A stretch of DNA of 64,000 nt from Desulfobacteraceae bacterium UBA2174 (GTDB lineage: Bacteria; Desulfobacterota; Desulfobacteria; Desulfobacterales; UBA2174), in assembly GCA_002327445.1 (NCBI GenBank), contig DCWA01000030.1, positions 1 to 64,000 on the forward strand, written 5' to 3'. This document shows positions 1 through 7,503 of this stretch, piece by piece. The position numbers and the translations under genes are program-made. The notes under the pieces were generated by a model. It saw only the letters and a program-made list of their open reading frames with translations, had not been told where the DNA came from and made no database searches. How positions within the stretch are numbered: position 1 is the stretch's first letter; each line of letters begins with the position of its first letter.

Positions 1-323
1 GCCCGCTCGCTGCGCTCACTCAAGAGCGCAAAGAGCGCCAAGAACAACGCAAAGAAAGTCTTTTTGGCCCGCAGGGCCAACAACAACTTGTTTTTCTTCG
101 CGTTCTTCGTGGTCTTCGCGGTTCAATCTTTTTTCAAACCGTCGCTCGCTAAACCTGTTCGTTATGAGGTTCATATTTTTAACCGCCCGCTCGCTTTGCT
201 CGCTCAAGATCGCAAAGAACTGCGCAAAGGCAAAGAAAGAAAGTCTTTTTTGGCCCGCAGGGCCAACAACAACTTGTTTTTCTTCGCGTTCTTCGTGGTC
301 TTCGCGGTTCAATCTTTTTTTTC
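1..323. repeat. Two direct copies of a ~138-bp intergenic repeat
   Basis: Positions 1-138 and 184-323 are near-identical direct copies separated by 45 bp. Each starts with a GCCCGCTCGCT segment, passes through AAAGAAAGTC and ends in a run of CTTCGCGTTCTTCGTGGTC-like 9-10 nt units followed by GTTCAATC. The unit reads through in several frames as acidic or basic low-complexity peptide, which is why short ORFs here look protein-like; I do not consider them genes. The window starts inside the first copy, so more copies may lie to the left. The second copy ends just past the rfbD stop codon. Confidence 0.85.
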
Positions 324-1178
324 AACCCCCCGCAGCATCCGCCTCAGTGCCTCGCGCCAGTGGATCGGGGGGAGCCCAAAATCGCTCCATGACCGCGTGC
401 AGTCCAACACGCTGTAGGCCGGACGGCGGGCGGCGGTGGGATAATCCGCCGTTCGAATGGGCACAACGGGAACCGGTCGTGCCAGCTTGCCCAGGGCCAA
501 GGCCTCCTCCTGGATGGCCACGGCGAAATCGTACCAACTGGCCACCCCGGCGTCGGTCCAGTGGTAGATGCCACTGATTTCAGGCCGGGCGGCTGCGGCC
601 CAAACGGCAGCCGCCAGCGTGCCGCTCCAGGTGGGGGCGCCGATCTGGTCGGCCACCACCGACAGTTGCTCTCTTTCGGCCATCAGGCGCAGCATGGTGA
701 GCACGAAATTGGCCCCGTAGCGGCTGTAGAGCCAGGCGGTGCGCAGGATCAGCGCATTATCGATGGCCTCCAGCACCGCGATTTCGCCCTGGCGCTTGGA
801 CTCCCCGTAAACCCCCAGCGGCCGGCATTCGGCATCGGGCGCATAAGGGGTGTTGGCACCGCCGTCGAAGACGTAATCGGTGGAAACGTGAATCAGGCGC
901 GCGCCGGTTTCCCGGGCGGCCCGGGCCAGGTGTCCGGCCCCGGCGGCGTTGACGGCGAAGGCCGGCGCCGGCTCCTCCTCGGCCCGGTCCACCGCGGTGT
1001 AGGCCGCCGCGTTGACGATGAGATCCGGCCCGACCTCGTTCACATGACGGCGCACGCTTGCTTCGTCGGTGATGTCGAAATCGGGCAGATCCAGCAGATG
1101 CAGGATTACGCCTTGGGGCGCCGTGTCCGCCAGTGTTCGGCCAAGCTGGCCCTTGGCGCCGGCGATGAGCACCTTCAT
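309..1178 (-). CDS. rfbD: dTDP-4-dehydrorhamnose reductase
   Basis: Reduces dTDP-4-keto-L-rhamnose to dTDP-L-rhamnose with NAD(P)H, the last step of dTDP-rhamnose synthesis for cell-surface polysaccharide. The 289-residue product has an N-terminal Rossmann motif GAKGQLG (residues 7-13), the STDYVFDG strand around residue 100 and the YGESK catalytic Tyr-x-x-x-Lys motif of extended short-chain dehydrogenases. The reading frame is open further upstream, but the ATG at 1178 is preceded by GGAGGTG and overlaps the rfbC stop codon as ATGA, so that start is chosen. It is translationally coupled to rfbC. rfbA and rfbB are not in the window. Confidence 0.95.
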   Translation of the reverse strand: MKVLIAGAKGQLGRTLADTAPQGVILHLLDLPDFDITDEASVRRHVNEVGPDLIVNAAAYTAVDRAEEEPAPAFAVNAAGAGHLARAARETGARLIHVSTDYVFDGGANTPYAPDAECRPLGVYGESKRQGEIAVLEAIDNALILRTAWLYSRYGANFVLTMLRLMAEREQLSVVADQIGAPTWSGTLAAAVWAAAARPEISGIYHWTDAGVASWYDFAVAIQEEALALGKLARPVPVVPIRTADYPTAARRPAYSVLDCTRSWSDFGLPPIHWREALRRMLRGVEKKD

Positions 1179-1720
1179 GGAAACACCTCCGCATCCTTGA
1201 ATGAGACGCCCCGGCGGTCCTTTTCGGACACCAGCGGCTCGCCCTCGAGGGGCCAGCCGATGCCCAGGTCCGGATCGTCCCAGCGGATGCAGCGCTCGTG
1301 TTCGGGAGCGTAGTAGTCGGTGGCCTTGTAGAGCACTTCCGCCGTTTCGCTCAGCACGTAAAACCCGTGGCCGAAGCCGGGCGGTACCCACAACTGCAGC
1401 TTGTTTTCCGCGCCGAGCCGCTCGCCCACCCAATAGCCGAAGGTCGCCGATGAGCGGCGCAGGTCCACGGCCACGTCGAACACCTCGCCGGCCACCACCC
1501 GTACCAGCTTGCCCTGGGGCTGGCGGATCTGGTAGTGCAGCCCCCGCAGCACGCCCTTCTGGGACATGGAATGGTTGTCCTGCACGAAGGCCAGCGACAG
1601 ACCGGTCAGCTCCCGGAATCTCTTTTCATTGTAGCTTTCGAAAAAAAAGCCGCGCGCATCGCCGAACACCCGGGGCTGGATCAGCAGTACGTCGGAAATT
1701 TGGGTGGGAGAGATTTTCAT
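1175..1720 (-). CDS. rfbC: dTDP-4-dehydrorhamnose 3,5-epimerase
   Basis: Double epimerase of dTDP-4-keto-6-deoxyglucose, the step before RfbD. The 181-residue cupin protein shows the RGLHYQ catalytic histidine region near residue 62, the QGKLVRVVAGEVFDVAVD core strand and YKATDYYAPEHE with the active-site tyrosine. The open frame extends 24 codons further upstream, but that extension is encoded by a dispersed intergenic repeat (1755-1785), so the ATG at 1720 (MKISPTQISDV) is taken as the start. Its stop overlaps the rfbD start. The pair forms a short operon at the end of a presumed surface-polysaccharide locus. Confidence 0.95.
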   Translation of the reverse strand: MKISPTQISDVLLIQPRVFGDARGFFFESYNEKRFRELTGLSLAFVQDNHSMSQKGVLRGLHYQIRQPQGKLVRVVAGEVFDVAVDLRRSSATFGYWVGERLGAENKLQLWVPPGFGHGFYVLSETAEVLYKATDYYAPEHERCIRWDDPDLGIGWPLEGEPLVSEKDRRGVSFKDAEVFP

Positions 1721-1754
1721 TGATAACGTCGTAAAAAAACCGAAAACAGCCATT

Positions 1755-1851
1755 GTCATTCCGAGGAGCTTGCGACGAGGAATCTCAAGCATCCGCTATT
1801 ATGATACATTTCTTTTTCTACGAAGAGATCCCTCGCTGCGCTCGGGATGAC
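1755..1851. repeat. REP-like inverted pair upstream of rfbC
   Basis: The left arm at 1755-1785 begins GTCATTCCGAGGAGC and the right arm at 1826-1851 ends CGCTCGGGATGAC. The arms are imperfect reverse complements with about 40 bp between them. The same GTCATTCCGA...GAGGAATCT unit recurs near 14109-14164, 20158-20192, 20336-20366, 35648, 36980, 56036-56071 and 56223-56290. Confidence 0.75.
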
Positions 1852-1877
1852 AATTCGGATTTTTTATGAAGGCGTCT

Positions 1878-2309
1878 TCATTGGTTCAGTCGCTTTTTAT
1901 CCAGGTAAGACTCGACTTGAGAGATGAACAAGTCGAAATCGTCTTTCCCGTTTTTGATGTTGTCGATCAAACGCCGGTCGTCGATGCGCCAATAGCGATG
2001 CACCAGGCTGTTGCGAAAATCGAAAAACGGCTTCAGCCGGTCGAAGAGGTTCTTGTCGACAAGCCCGTTTTCAAAGGCCTTTACCACCGCATCGACGTAC
2101 CCGGATACCGCGACGCCCTTGTCCTTGGCCAAAAGGTGCTGGATGGTGTTGGACATGGCTTCCGCCAGTTCGATCAGGATGTACTTGGCCGCCTTGAGGG
2201 CAACGGAATCCGGCACCAACTCGTTTCGCTCCAGCAAATCCCGCAGCGCCAGACCGTTTCTACGGATCTCGGACAGATACATTTGAATCCGAATCTCGTC
2301 AATTTTCAC
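1878..2309 (-). CDS. HepT-like ribonuclease toxin (DUF86)
   Basis: Predicted HEPN-fold RNase toxin of the MntA-HepT type. The 143-residue helical protein carries RNSLVHRYW near residue 106, which matches the RNx3-4HxY active-site pattern of HEPN/HepT RNases. A GTG at 2309 is preferred because it is preceded by AGGAGG and overlaps the stop codon of the nucleotidyltransferase gene as GTGA. Families of this type are known to be neutralised by AMPylation of the tyrosine next to the catalytic histidine. The adjacent partner gene fits that arrangement. Toxicity itself is inferred. Confidence 0.85.
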   Translation of the reverse strand: MKIDEIRIQMYLSEIRRNGLALRDLLERNELVPDSVALKAAKYILIELAEAMSNTIQHLLAKDKGVAVSGYVDAVVKAFENGLVDKNLFDRLKPFFDFRNSLVHRYWRIDDRRLIDNIKNGKDDFDLFISQVESYLDKKRLNQ

Positions 2310-2725
2310 GCCAGCACCTCCTGGATCATTCCGGCGCACTCCCGGTAGCGAAATCCGTAACGCTCCAGAAACTCCGCCCGCACAGCGGGGTCTTTGTCCA
2401 CCAAAAGCCGGCCCCCTTCCAGGACGTTTTTCAGATACAGCAAGCCGAAAATGTCCCCCGACGCCAGTACCTCCCGGATCGGGCGCACATCGAACACGTC
2501 CGCCGGCATCCCGGTTTCGTGATACAGGGCGATTTTCAAGTCCAAGGCCACCCGGTTGCCGTCAACATGATCCACCGGGTAAACCGCGATGTCGACATCC
2601 CGGCCATGCCCTTCCGTTTGCATAGAGCCGTAAAGGTAGGCGAAGACCACCTGCTGATCGGCCTCCAGGACGCGGGTGATGGCGCTGATGAGGGATGGTT
2701 CCAGGTGGTAGGTCTTAGCGGTCAA
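2306..2725 (-). CDS. MNT-type nucleotidyltransferase antitoxin
   Basis: Minimal nucleotidyltransferase, presumed antitoxin that AMPylates the HepT partner. The 139-residue protein has YGSMQTEGHGRDVDIAVY around residues 31-48, i.e. the GS...DxD metal and nucleotide site. The spacing between GS and DxD is eight residues, two shorter than the commonest GSx10DxD form. No ATG is available at the N-terminus; the best start is TTG at 2725, so the exact start is uncertain. It is co-transcribed with, and translationally coupled to, the HepT gene. An iterated GATAAC-type repeat lies immediately upstream. Confidence 0.8.
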   Translation of the reverse strand: MTAKTYHLEPSLISAITRVLEADQQVVFAYLYGSMQTEGHGRDVDIAVYPVDHVDGNRVALDLKIALYHETGMPADVFDVRPIREVLASGDIFGLLYLKNVLEGGRLLVDKDPAVRAEFLERYGFRYRECAGMIQEVLA

Positions 2726-2739
2726 ATGACGCTCTGTTT

Positions 2740-2852
2740 GTTGGGTTATTGGATATCGGTTATTGGTTATTGGTTGTCTATTATCAGGCGGTTGCCGGTT
2801 GTCCGTTGCCTGCTTTTCTGTTTTTTCCTCTTAACTGATAACAGATAACAAA
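2740..2852. repeat. Iterated GGTTATTG / GATAAC intergenic repeat
   Basis: A run of imperfect 7-9 nt units (GGTTATTGGTTATTGG, GTTGCCGGTTGTCCG) faces AACTGATAACAGATAAC at its right end, so the two halves can pair. The same family occurs, reverse-oriented, at 16316-16388. It fills the gap between the MNT gene and the MarR-like gene. No gene is seen in it. Confidence 0.75.
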
Positions 2853-2881
2853 TACTATCTTCCACCCCGCTCCGGGTCCGC

Positions 2882-3460
2882 TTATAGCGACACGATCCGC
2901 TCCCGGGCCAGGCCAAGGCCCACGAGCCGCTCCACAGCCTGCTCCACCGGTGCCGTGCCGGTGAGCAGCACTTTTTCCACACCGGCCCAGTGGACCTGGT
3001 TCGGATGCTGGACCTCGAACCCCAAAAACTTGTTCGCGCAATCGCCGTCGCAGACCACCGCCTGAAGACGGATGGGCACCTCATGCAGGCAGAGGAAGGC
3101 CATTTCCGCCACGTCGCCGGTGCCGTAAAAGACGATATGCCGCGTCCCCTGACGGGCCAGGGCAGCCAAGGTGCGGCCAAGCCGGTGCCGCGCCTCCCGG
3201 TAAAAATTATAGGAGAATTGGATATATTCGCAGGTCAGCCGCGTCTTTTCAACGGCTCCGCGGGGGGTGAGAATGTAACGAGCGCGGCTTTTGGGCACCC
3301 GGGTGACCTTGAAATAACCCTTCTTGGCCAGGCGCTTGACGAAGGCGTTGGCCAGGCCCAGCGAGACCCCGAGCTGCCGCGCCAGGTCGCGCTGGCTGCG
3401 CGCCGGGTCGGTCTCGATGGCCTCGAGCATCTTCAGGGTGCGGATATCGTTGGGGTGCAT
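2882..3460 (-). CDS. EPS-associated MarR-type winged-helix regulator
   Basis: A 192-residue DNA-binding protein. Residues about 8-75 form a winged helix: SQRDLARQLGVSLGLANAFVKRLAKKGY is a clear helix-turn-helix followed by a KVTRVPKSRARYILTPRG wing. The C-terminal half contains HIVFYGTGDVAEMAFLCL, which looks like a Rossmann-type nucleotide or small-molecule domain. This two-domain layout is seen in regulators that sit beside exopolysaccharide loci, which fits the rfbCD neighbours. Promoter targets and ligand are unknown. The ATG at 3460 follows a weak CCCCTCCCC stretch rather than a strong ribosome binding site. Confidence 0.75.
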   Translation of the reverse strand: MHPNDIRTLKMLEAIETDPARSQRDLARQLGVSLGLANAFVKRLAKKGYFKVTRVPKSRARYILTPRGAVEKTRLTCEYIQFSYNFYREARHRLGRTLAALARQGTRHIVFYGTGDVAEMAFLCLHEVPIRLQAVVCDGDCANKFLGFEVQHPNQVHWAGVEKVLLTGTAPVEQAVERLVGLGLARERIVSL

Positions 3461-3663
3461 GCCGGGGAGGGGGGATACAGCTCCGCCGGGTCAATTACAC
3501 TTCCGGCCGAGCGAAATGACAAGAAAAAACTAAACAAAAACAATATTTTATGAATCTTGTGTTCGGCTATTGAACACTATCCGAGGGGGTTGGTCAAGTG
3601 GAAATCTCGAATCCCGTGCGGATGTCTTTCGCGGGAGGGGGGCGTGCTGGATGGCAACGAAAC

Positions 3664-3693
3664 CCCTTGGCGCCGGCGCTTCGGCGCCAAGGG
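3664..3693 (-). terminator. Hairpin downstream of the ComEA-like gene
   Basis: Perfect 11-bp stem CCCTTGGCGCC / GGCGCCAAGGG with an 8-nt loop, 13 bp past the stop codon of the minus-strand gene. On the minus strand it is followed by GTTTCGTT, so the U-tract is poor and termination is only likely. Confidence 0.55.
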
Positions 3694-3705
3694 ATGGATC
3701 GGCTT

Positions 3706-4002
3706 CTATTTTTTGGCCTGGGTGGAAACGGTGATGCGATCCTTGTTGGCATCGAAAACTTTGTCTCCGATCCCCTTGACCTTCTTCAGGTCCTCGATGG
3801 TGGCAAACGGCCCGTTCTGTTCCCGGTACTCCACGATGCGCTGGGCCACCGCCTCACCAATTCGATCCAGTGTCTTGAGTTCCTCCGCCGAGGCCTTGTT
3901 CAGGTCGATCTTGGCCCCCTCCGCGGCCACTCCCACCGCGGCAAAGGTCAGGATCACCCCCAACGCCACCACCAATGTCCACCATGCGTGTCTCCTCTGC
4001 AT
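3706..4002 (-). CDS. Secreted ComEA-like helix-hairpin-helix protein
   Basis: A 98-residue exported DNA-binding protein. The start at 4002 (MQRRHAWWTLVV) is chosen because AAAGGAGAAAGGG sits just upstream and it gives a clean signal peptide ending near VGVAAEG. The mature part, about 65 residues, contains two helix-hairpin-helix motifs: IDLNKASAEELKTLDRIGEAVAQRIVEYRE and TIEDLKKVKGIGDKVF. Short ComEA proteins of this kind bind double-stranded DNA in the periplasm. They are often found outside full competence loci, and no other competence gene is in the window. Transcribed alone. Confidence 0.88.
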   Translation of the reverse strand: MQRRHAWWTLVVALGVILTFAAVGVAAEGAKIDLNKASAEELKTLDRIGEAVAQRIVEYREQNGPFATIEDLKKVKGIGDKVFDANKDRITVSTQAKK

Positions 4003-4637
4003 CCCTTTCTCCTTTCCTCTGATGAAAAAACAAGGACCCGCCGCCAAACCGGCCTTGGCACCAGGGTCTCTGTCCATCCCCCGGCGGTGCCGGTTCGCGG
4101 CGAGTACAGCCGGCGAGTTCGCATCCCCATGATGCGAGCCCCGCGTGCCATTTATCAAGTTGCGTGCCAGGGTTAAAAATTGCCGACAGGTCGTCCACCA
4201 ATCCGGCGGCAAAGGCGGTTGCCCGGTGGCGGGATTTATCTACCTTCCCGTTTTTCCGTATTTTTCTGGTGGACTGGCCTTGTTTCGGACGCTCGGCCGT
4301 TCTCGGGTCCGGCTCCGGGGCCAAATCTCGGGCTCGGGAAATTGCACAGGTTTCCATGCAAACCCTGCCCAGGCGCCGGGGCAGCATGGATGGGCACGGA
4401 CATCCCCGCTTCTCGGGATCGGTCATCCCCGCGCAATAACGCTTGACCGTGGCGAAGGATTTGTTGATGGTAGGGGCCGACGAGGTTTACTGGCGTTGCT
4501 TCTTTGCGTGCTTTGACACCGCCGTGAGGGCGGTCAAAGCCTTTCGAAAACGCCGCGAATCAATTCAAAGACATGGCGCCGACGCAGGACGCTGGCAGCC
4601 AGCGTCCCCAGCGCCAAGACAGAAAGGAGAGTGTCTG
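4003..4637. other. 635-bp gap without a convincing gene
   Basis: Several short overlapping open frames exist on both strands, but none has a recognisable motif, a ribosome binding site or consistent codon use. The only structured element seen is the hairpin at 4574-4616. The region separates the minus-strand ComEA-like gene from the plus-strand small ORF at 4638 and may hold promoters for both. Confidence 0.5.
4574..4616 (+). promoter_or_regulatory. Strong stem-loop just upstream of the small ORF
   Basis: A perfect 10-bp stem GGACGCTGGC (4587-4596) / GCCAGCGTCC (4598-4607) is flanked by an outer TGGCGC / GCGCCA pair. It ends 5 bp before the AGAAAGGAGA ribosome binding site of the gene at 4638. 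It could be an operator or a translational control hairpin; there is no T-run, so it does not look like a terminator. Confidence 0.5.
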
Positions 4638-4877
4638 ATGTCGGCGGGAGATACGATTGAAGTCAGGGCCATTGTGACAATGACCACGTCCGCCTTGCAG
4701 ACCATCGTGGCCAATGCCAAGGCACTGGTGGGGCCCGATGCCAAGGGCCACTACCGCGTGGATACGGCCGATCTGGTCAGCCACATGGTATCCCGTTTTC
4801 TGCTGGAAAAAGATTTCGAAACCTACGTCAACAACATTTCCAACTACCCGAGGCTGACCCCCGATACGATGCAGTGA
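4638..4877 (+). CDS. Small hypothetical protein
   Basis: A 79-residue protein beginning MSAGDTIEVRAIVTMTTSALQ. It is soluble, has no cysteines and no membrane segment, and alternates amphipathic stretches (TTSALQTIVANAKALVG, ADLVSHMVSRFLLEKDFETYV). I do not recognise a family. AGAAAGGAGAG is placed 7 bp before the ATG, which supports it as a real gene. It is isolated: the next genes on its right run the other way. The strong hairpin just upstream suggests post-transcriptional control. Confidence 0.6.
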   Translation: MSAGDTIEVRAIVTMTTSALQTIVANAKALVGPDAKGHYRVDTADLVSHMVSRFLLEKDFETYVNNISNYPRLTPDTMQ

Positions 4878-4937
4878 AAGGTGGTGGGGCGGATGATGCC
4901 GGAGCGAGCCAAGGCAAGATCAACAGGGACAGGGAAG

Positions 4938-4987
4938 ACCTGAATTTCAAATTTCCAGTTTCAAATTTCAAATTTCCAGTTTCAAAC
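4938..4987. repeat. AATTTCAAATTTCCAGTTTC iterated repeat
   Basis: Tandem imperfect 10-17 nt units of TTTCAAATTTCCAG lie just beyond the manA stop codon. Related units occur in reverse at 26440-26475 and 38405-38440. The repeat touches the 3' end of manA. Confidence 0.7.
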
Positions 4988-6202
4988 ATCCGGGAGTGCC
5001 GCCCGGTGCAACACCGCCTGGCCGTCGAGGCGGTAGGCACCGGCGGCCGCCGGAACCAGAATGGCGGTTCCCCGGGCAAATTCCACGGACCGACCGCCCG
5101 ACACCGTCAGCCGGCCCTCGCCCTCGATGCACAGCAGGATTTCCACCCGGCGCCCGGAAGGACTGATCCAGGGCCTCCCCCCGTCGATGCACAGCACCCA
5201 GAGGGCAAATTCCGCCGCGGGCAGATCGAAGCGCCCCGCCGGGGCATCGCCAACATGGAGCACCTCGGGCTTGCCTCCCTCGAAATGCAGCACCCGCAGC
5301 AGCTCGGTCACGTCGACGTGCTTGGCCGTCAGGCCGCCGCGAAGCACGTTGTCGGAATTGGCCATGATCTCGATTCCCGTGCCCTCCAGATAGGCGTGCA
5401 GCCGGCCGGCGGGAAGAAACATGGCCTCTCCGGGCGCCAGGCGGATCAGGTTGAGCAGGGCCGGCGCCAGCACCCCGATATCGTCCGGGTACCGTCGGCC
5501 CAGAATCGTCACCCAGCGGGAAACAGCCACTTCCCCTTCCCCCTGCCGGGCGCGGTTCACCGCCTCCTCCACCACCGCCCTGCGCCGCACCGTATCCAGG
5601 TGCATCAATCTTGAAAACAGGGTCCGCATGGCGTCGGGATCGGCCGCTTTTTCCAAAACGCCGGTTTCCGCCTTGAGGGTGGCGGGGCACATGGCCTTGA
5701 GGTTGGCGATGATCTCGCCGGCCGGACGGAACCCGTTCATCGCCCAAAATTCGGACAACGCGCAGATCAGCTCCGGCTTGTGATTGTCGTCACGGTAGTT
5801 GCGGGTGGGCGCGTCGACGGGAATGCCGGCCCGGTTTTCGCGGGCAAAACCCGCCCGGGCCTGCGCCAGGTCCGGGTGGGCTTGGATCGACAGCGGTTCG
5901 GCCGCCGACAGCACCTTGAACAGGTAAGGCAACCGGGGGCCGAAGCGCGCCACCACGCCGGGTCCGAGAATTTCTTCGGGGAACTGCTCGATGAGCCGGT
6001 CCAAGGGCTGCCAGGCGCCATTGATGAAAATCCGCGAAGGCGCCTTGGGATGCGCGCCCATCCACATTTCCGCCTGGGGCGTGTCCGAAGGGCAGGGCCG
6101 CCCCAGGAACTCGGCGATGGCGGTGCGCGATCCCCAGGCATAGGTCTGAATGGGGTTTTCGAGCGCAAAGGCCTGGTTGAAAAAAGAGCCTTCGTTTGTC
6201 AT
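4982..6202 (-). CDS. manA: Mannose-6-phosphate isomerase, class I
   Basis: Interconverts mannose-6-phosphate and fructose-6-phosphate, feeding GDP-mannose synthesis for surface sugars. The 406-residue zinc enzyme shows PIQTYAWGS at the N-terminus, the QAHPDL and NHKPEL zinc-binding segments (residues about 112-142) and the conserved NSDNVLRGGLTAKHVD block in the C-terminal half. Length is normal for the type I family. The start ATG at 6202 overlaps the stop of the HD-domain gene as ATGA, so the two are translationally coupled. The last codons lie in an intergenic repeat. Confidence 0.95.
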   Translation of the reverse strand: MTNEGSFFNQAFALENPIQTYAWGSRTAIAEFLGRPCPSDTPQAEMWMGAHPKAPSRIFINGAWQPLDRLIEQFPEEILGPGVVARFGPRLPYLFKVLSAAEPLSIQAHPDLAQARAGFARENRAGIPVDAPTRNYRDDNHKPELICALSEFWAMNGFRPAGEIIANLKAMCPATLKAETGVLEKAADPDAMRTLFSRLMHLDTVRRRAVVEEAVNRARQGEGEVAVSRWVTILGRRYPDDIGVLAPALLNLIRLAPGEAMFLPAGRLHAYLEGTGIEIMANSDNVLRGGLTAKHVDVTELLRVLHFEGGKPEVLHVGDAPAGRFDLPAAEFALWVLCIDGGRPWISPSGRRVEILLCIEGEGRLTVSGGRSVEFARGTAILVPAAAGAYRLDGQAVLHRAALPDV

Positions 6203-6777
6203 CCGCTTTTATCCAATCTCTCGACAGGTCCCAATCCTTCGACATCCTCGGGACCGCAGGCCAATGGGCGGAACAGCTTGCCTTCCAGCAGGCGCGTTTC
6301 CTGCCAGAGCGCCATGATGCGCCGCCGCCGGGATGGGTCGGCGGCGCCGTAGCGCTCCAGGATGTAGGCCATGCGGTCATCGAGGGATACGATGCGGTCG
6401 TGGAGGACCCGCTTGTCGGCATAGTTGACGACCTCGGCTTCGGTGGGCGATCCCGCCGGGTCGAACACATCGAGTTCGACATGCTGGGCCACGATGCGGC
6501 CCAGCCGCCGAAACCCATGCTGCGCAAGGTAGGTCTCGCCGGAAGCGGCGTGATTTTCTCCGGTGGCAAAGCTGCGGGCCTTGGTGATGTCATGGAGCAA
6601 GCCGGCCGCCTGAACCAGGTCGCGATCCAGCCTTGGGGTCACACCGTTGATGGCGTCGCAGAGCCACAGGGCCACCCGGCTCACCTGGGTGCTGTGGGCC
6701 ACGATGTGGTCCGGCATCTCCATGGCGGCCATCATCCGGTGGCATTGCTCGATGCTGGGGCAGTGGGGGCGGGTCAT
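6199..6777 (-). CDS. HD-domain phosphohydrolase
   Basis: A 192-residue metal-dependent phosphohydrolase. HIVAHSTQVSRVALWL and GLLHDITKAR give the H...HD metal ligands, and RIVAQHVELD supplies a later histidine. The ATG at 6777 (MTRPHCPSIEQCHRMM) is used; the longer frame upstream runs into a dispersed GCGGCTGAAAGCCGC repeat. The substrate is unknown; small HD proteins of this size often act on nucleotides or tRNA ends. It overlaps manA by 4 bp, so co-expression is expected, although no common pathway is obvious. Confidence 0.85.
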   Translation of the reverse strand: MTRPHCPSIEQCHRMMAAMEMPDHIVAHSTQVSRVALWLCDAINGVTPRLDRDLVQAAGLLHDITKARSFATGENHAASGETYLAQHGFRRLGRIVAQHVELDVFDPAGSPTEAEVVNYADKRVLHDRIVSLDDRMAYILERYGAADPSRRRRIMALWQETRLLEGKLFRPLACGPEDVEGLGPVERLDKSG

Positions 6778-6822
6778 GGGTGCCTTGGAGCGCAAACGCG
6801 AATGGGTTGGTGTGCAAACGTT

Positions 6823-6858
6823 CTGGTCGCGGCTGAAAGCCGCTCCCACAAAGGCGCT
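6823..6858. repeat. REP-like GTCGCGGCTGAAAGCCGCTC palindrome
   Basis: GCGGCTGAAAGCCGC forms a 6-bp stem and is followed by TCCCACAAAGGCG. This is the GGGAGCGGCTTTCAGCCGCGAC type of repetitive palindrome common in proteobacterial intergenic DNA. It lies between the HD gene and ridA. Confidence 0.65.
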
Positions 6859-6909
6859 GGACAACTGGCGTGGCCTGTAGCCGCACTCACCCACCGTGCT
6901 GCGGGTTTG

Positions 6910-7287
6910 TTATACGGCGCAGATCGCCGACACCTCCACCCGCACATCCTTGGGCAGCCGGGCCACCTGGACGCATTCGCGGGCCGGCGGCTGGTCCCGG
7001 AAGACTTCCCCGTAAACGGCGTTGAAACGCGCGAAGTCCTCCATGTCCTTGAGGAAACAGGTACACTTGACCACGTCGGCGGTTTTGAACCCGGCCGCCT
7101 CAAGAATCGCCGTCAGGTTGGCGAGCACCTGGCGGGTCTGGGCTTCGATCCCTTCCCCGACGATGTTCCCGGTGGCCGGATCGATGGGGATCTGACCGGA
7201 TACGAAAAGTAAGTTCCCCGGGCGCACCGCCTGGCTGTAAGGACCGATGGCCGCCGGCGCCGCCGGGGTGGAAACGATGGTTTTCAT
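6910..7287 (-). CDS. ridA: RidA family enamine/imine deaminase
   Basis: Hydrolyses reactive 2-aminoacrylate-type enamines and imines released by PLP enzymes. The 125-residue protein has the family N-terminus IGPYSQAVRPGNLLFVSGQIPIDP, the SGQIP turn, and the C-terminal PARECVQVARLPKDVRVEVSAI with the substrate-binding arginine. Length is typical of a single-domain trimeric RidA. It is transcribed alone between the HD gene and the groESL terminator. Confidence 0.93.
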   Translation of the reverse strand: MKTIVSTPAAPAAIGPYSQAVRPGNLLFVSGQIPIDPATGNIVGEGIEAQTRQVLANLTAILEAAGFKTADVVKCTCFLKDMEDFARFNAVYGEVFRDQPPARECVQVARLPKDVRVEVSAICAV

Positions 7288-7444
7288 GGCAGACCTTTTC
7301 CTCTCACAGGTTGTCCATTCGGCTGAAGGCGATCCTTTCAGGCCGGGCTTTCCAGTCCCCGGTCAGGCCACCCTTCCGATTTGGCCCGCATTCTACGTTA
7401 CCGCCCCGGGAATTGTAAAGCGCCGCGGCGAAGGATTCGGTCAT

Positions 7445-7479
7445 AAAAAAAGCCCCGTGAGCCGAAGCGCACGGGGCCT
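7445..7479 (-). terminator. Rho-independent terminator of groESL
   Basis: Stem GCCCCGTG (7452-7459) / CACGGGGC (7470-7477) with a GCCGAAGCG-type loop. On the minus strand it is followed by seven T residues. It starts 25 bp after the groEL stop codon. Confidence 0.92.
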
Positions 7480-7503
7480 TGATTTCGATTCGAACGGAAC
7501 GAA

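Noticed and set aside
1..312. Short frames with NREDHEEREEKQ-like peptides
   Set aside because: They are translations of the iterated repeat unit, not genes.
4012..4637. Overlapping short open frames in the gap after the ComEA-like gene
   Set aside because: No ribosome binding sites, motifs or consistent coding signal on either strand.
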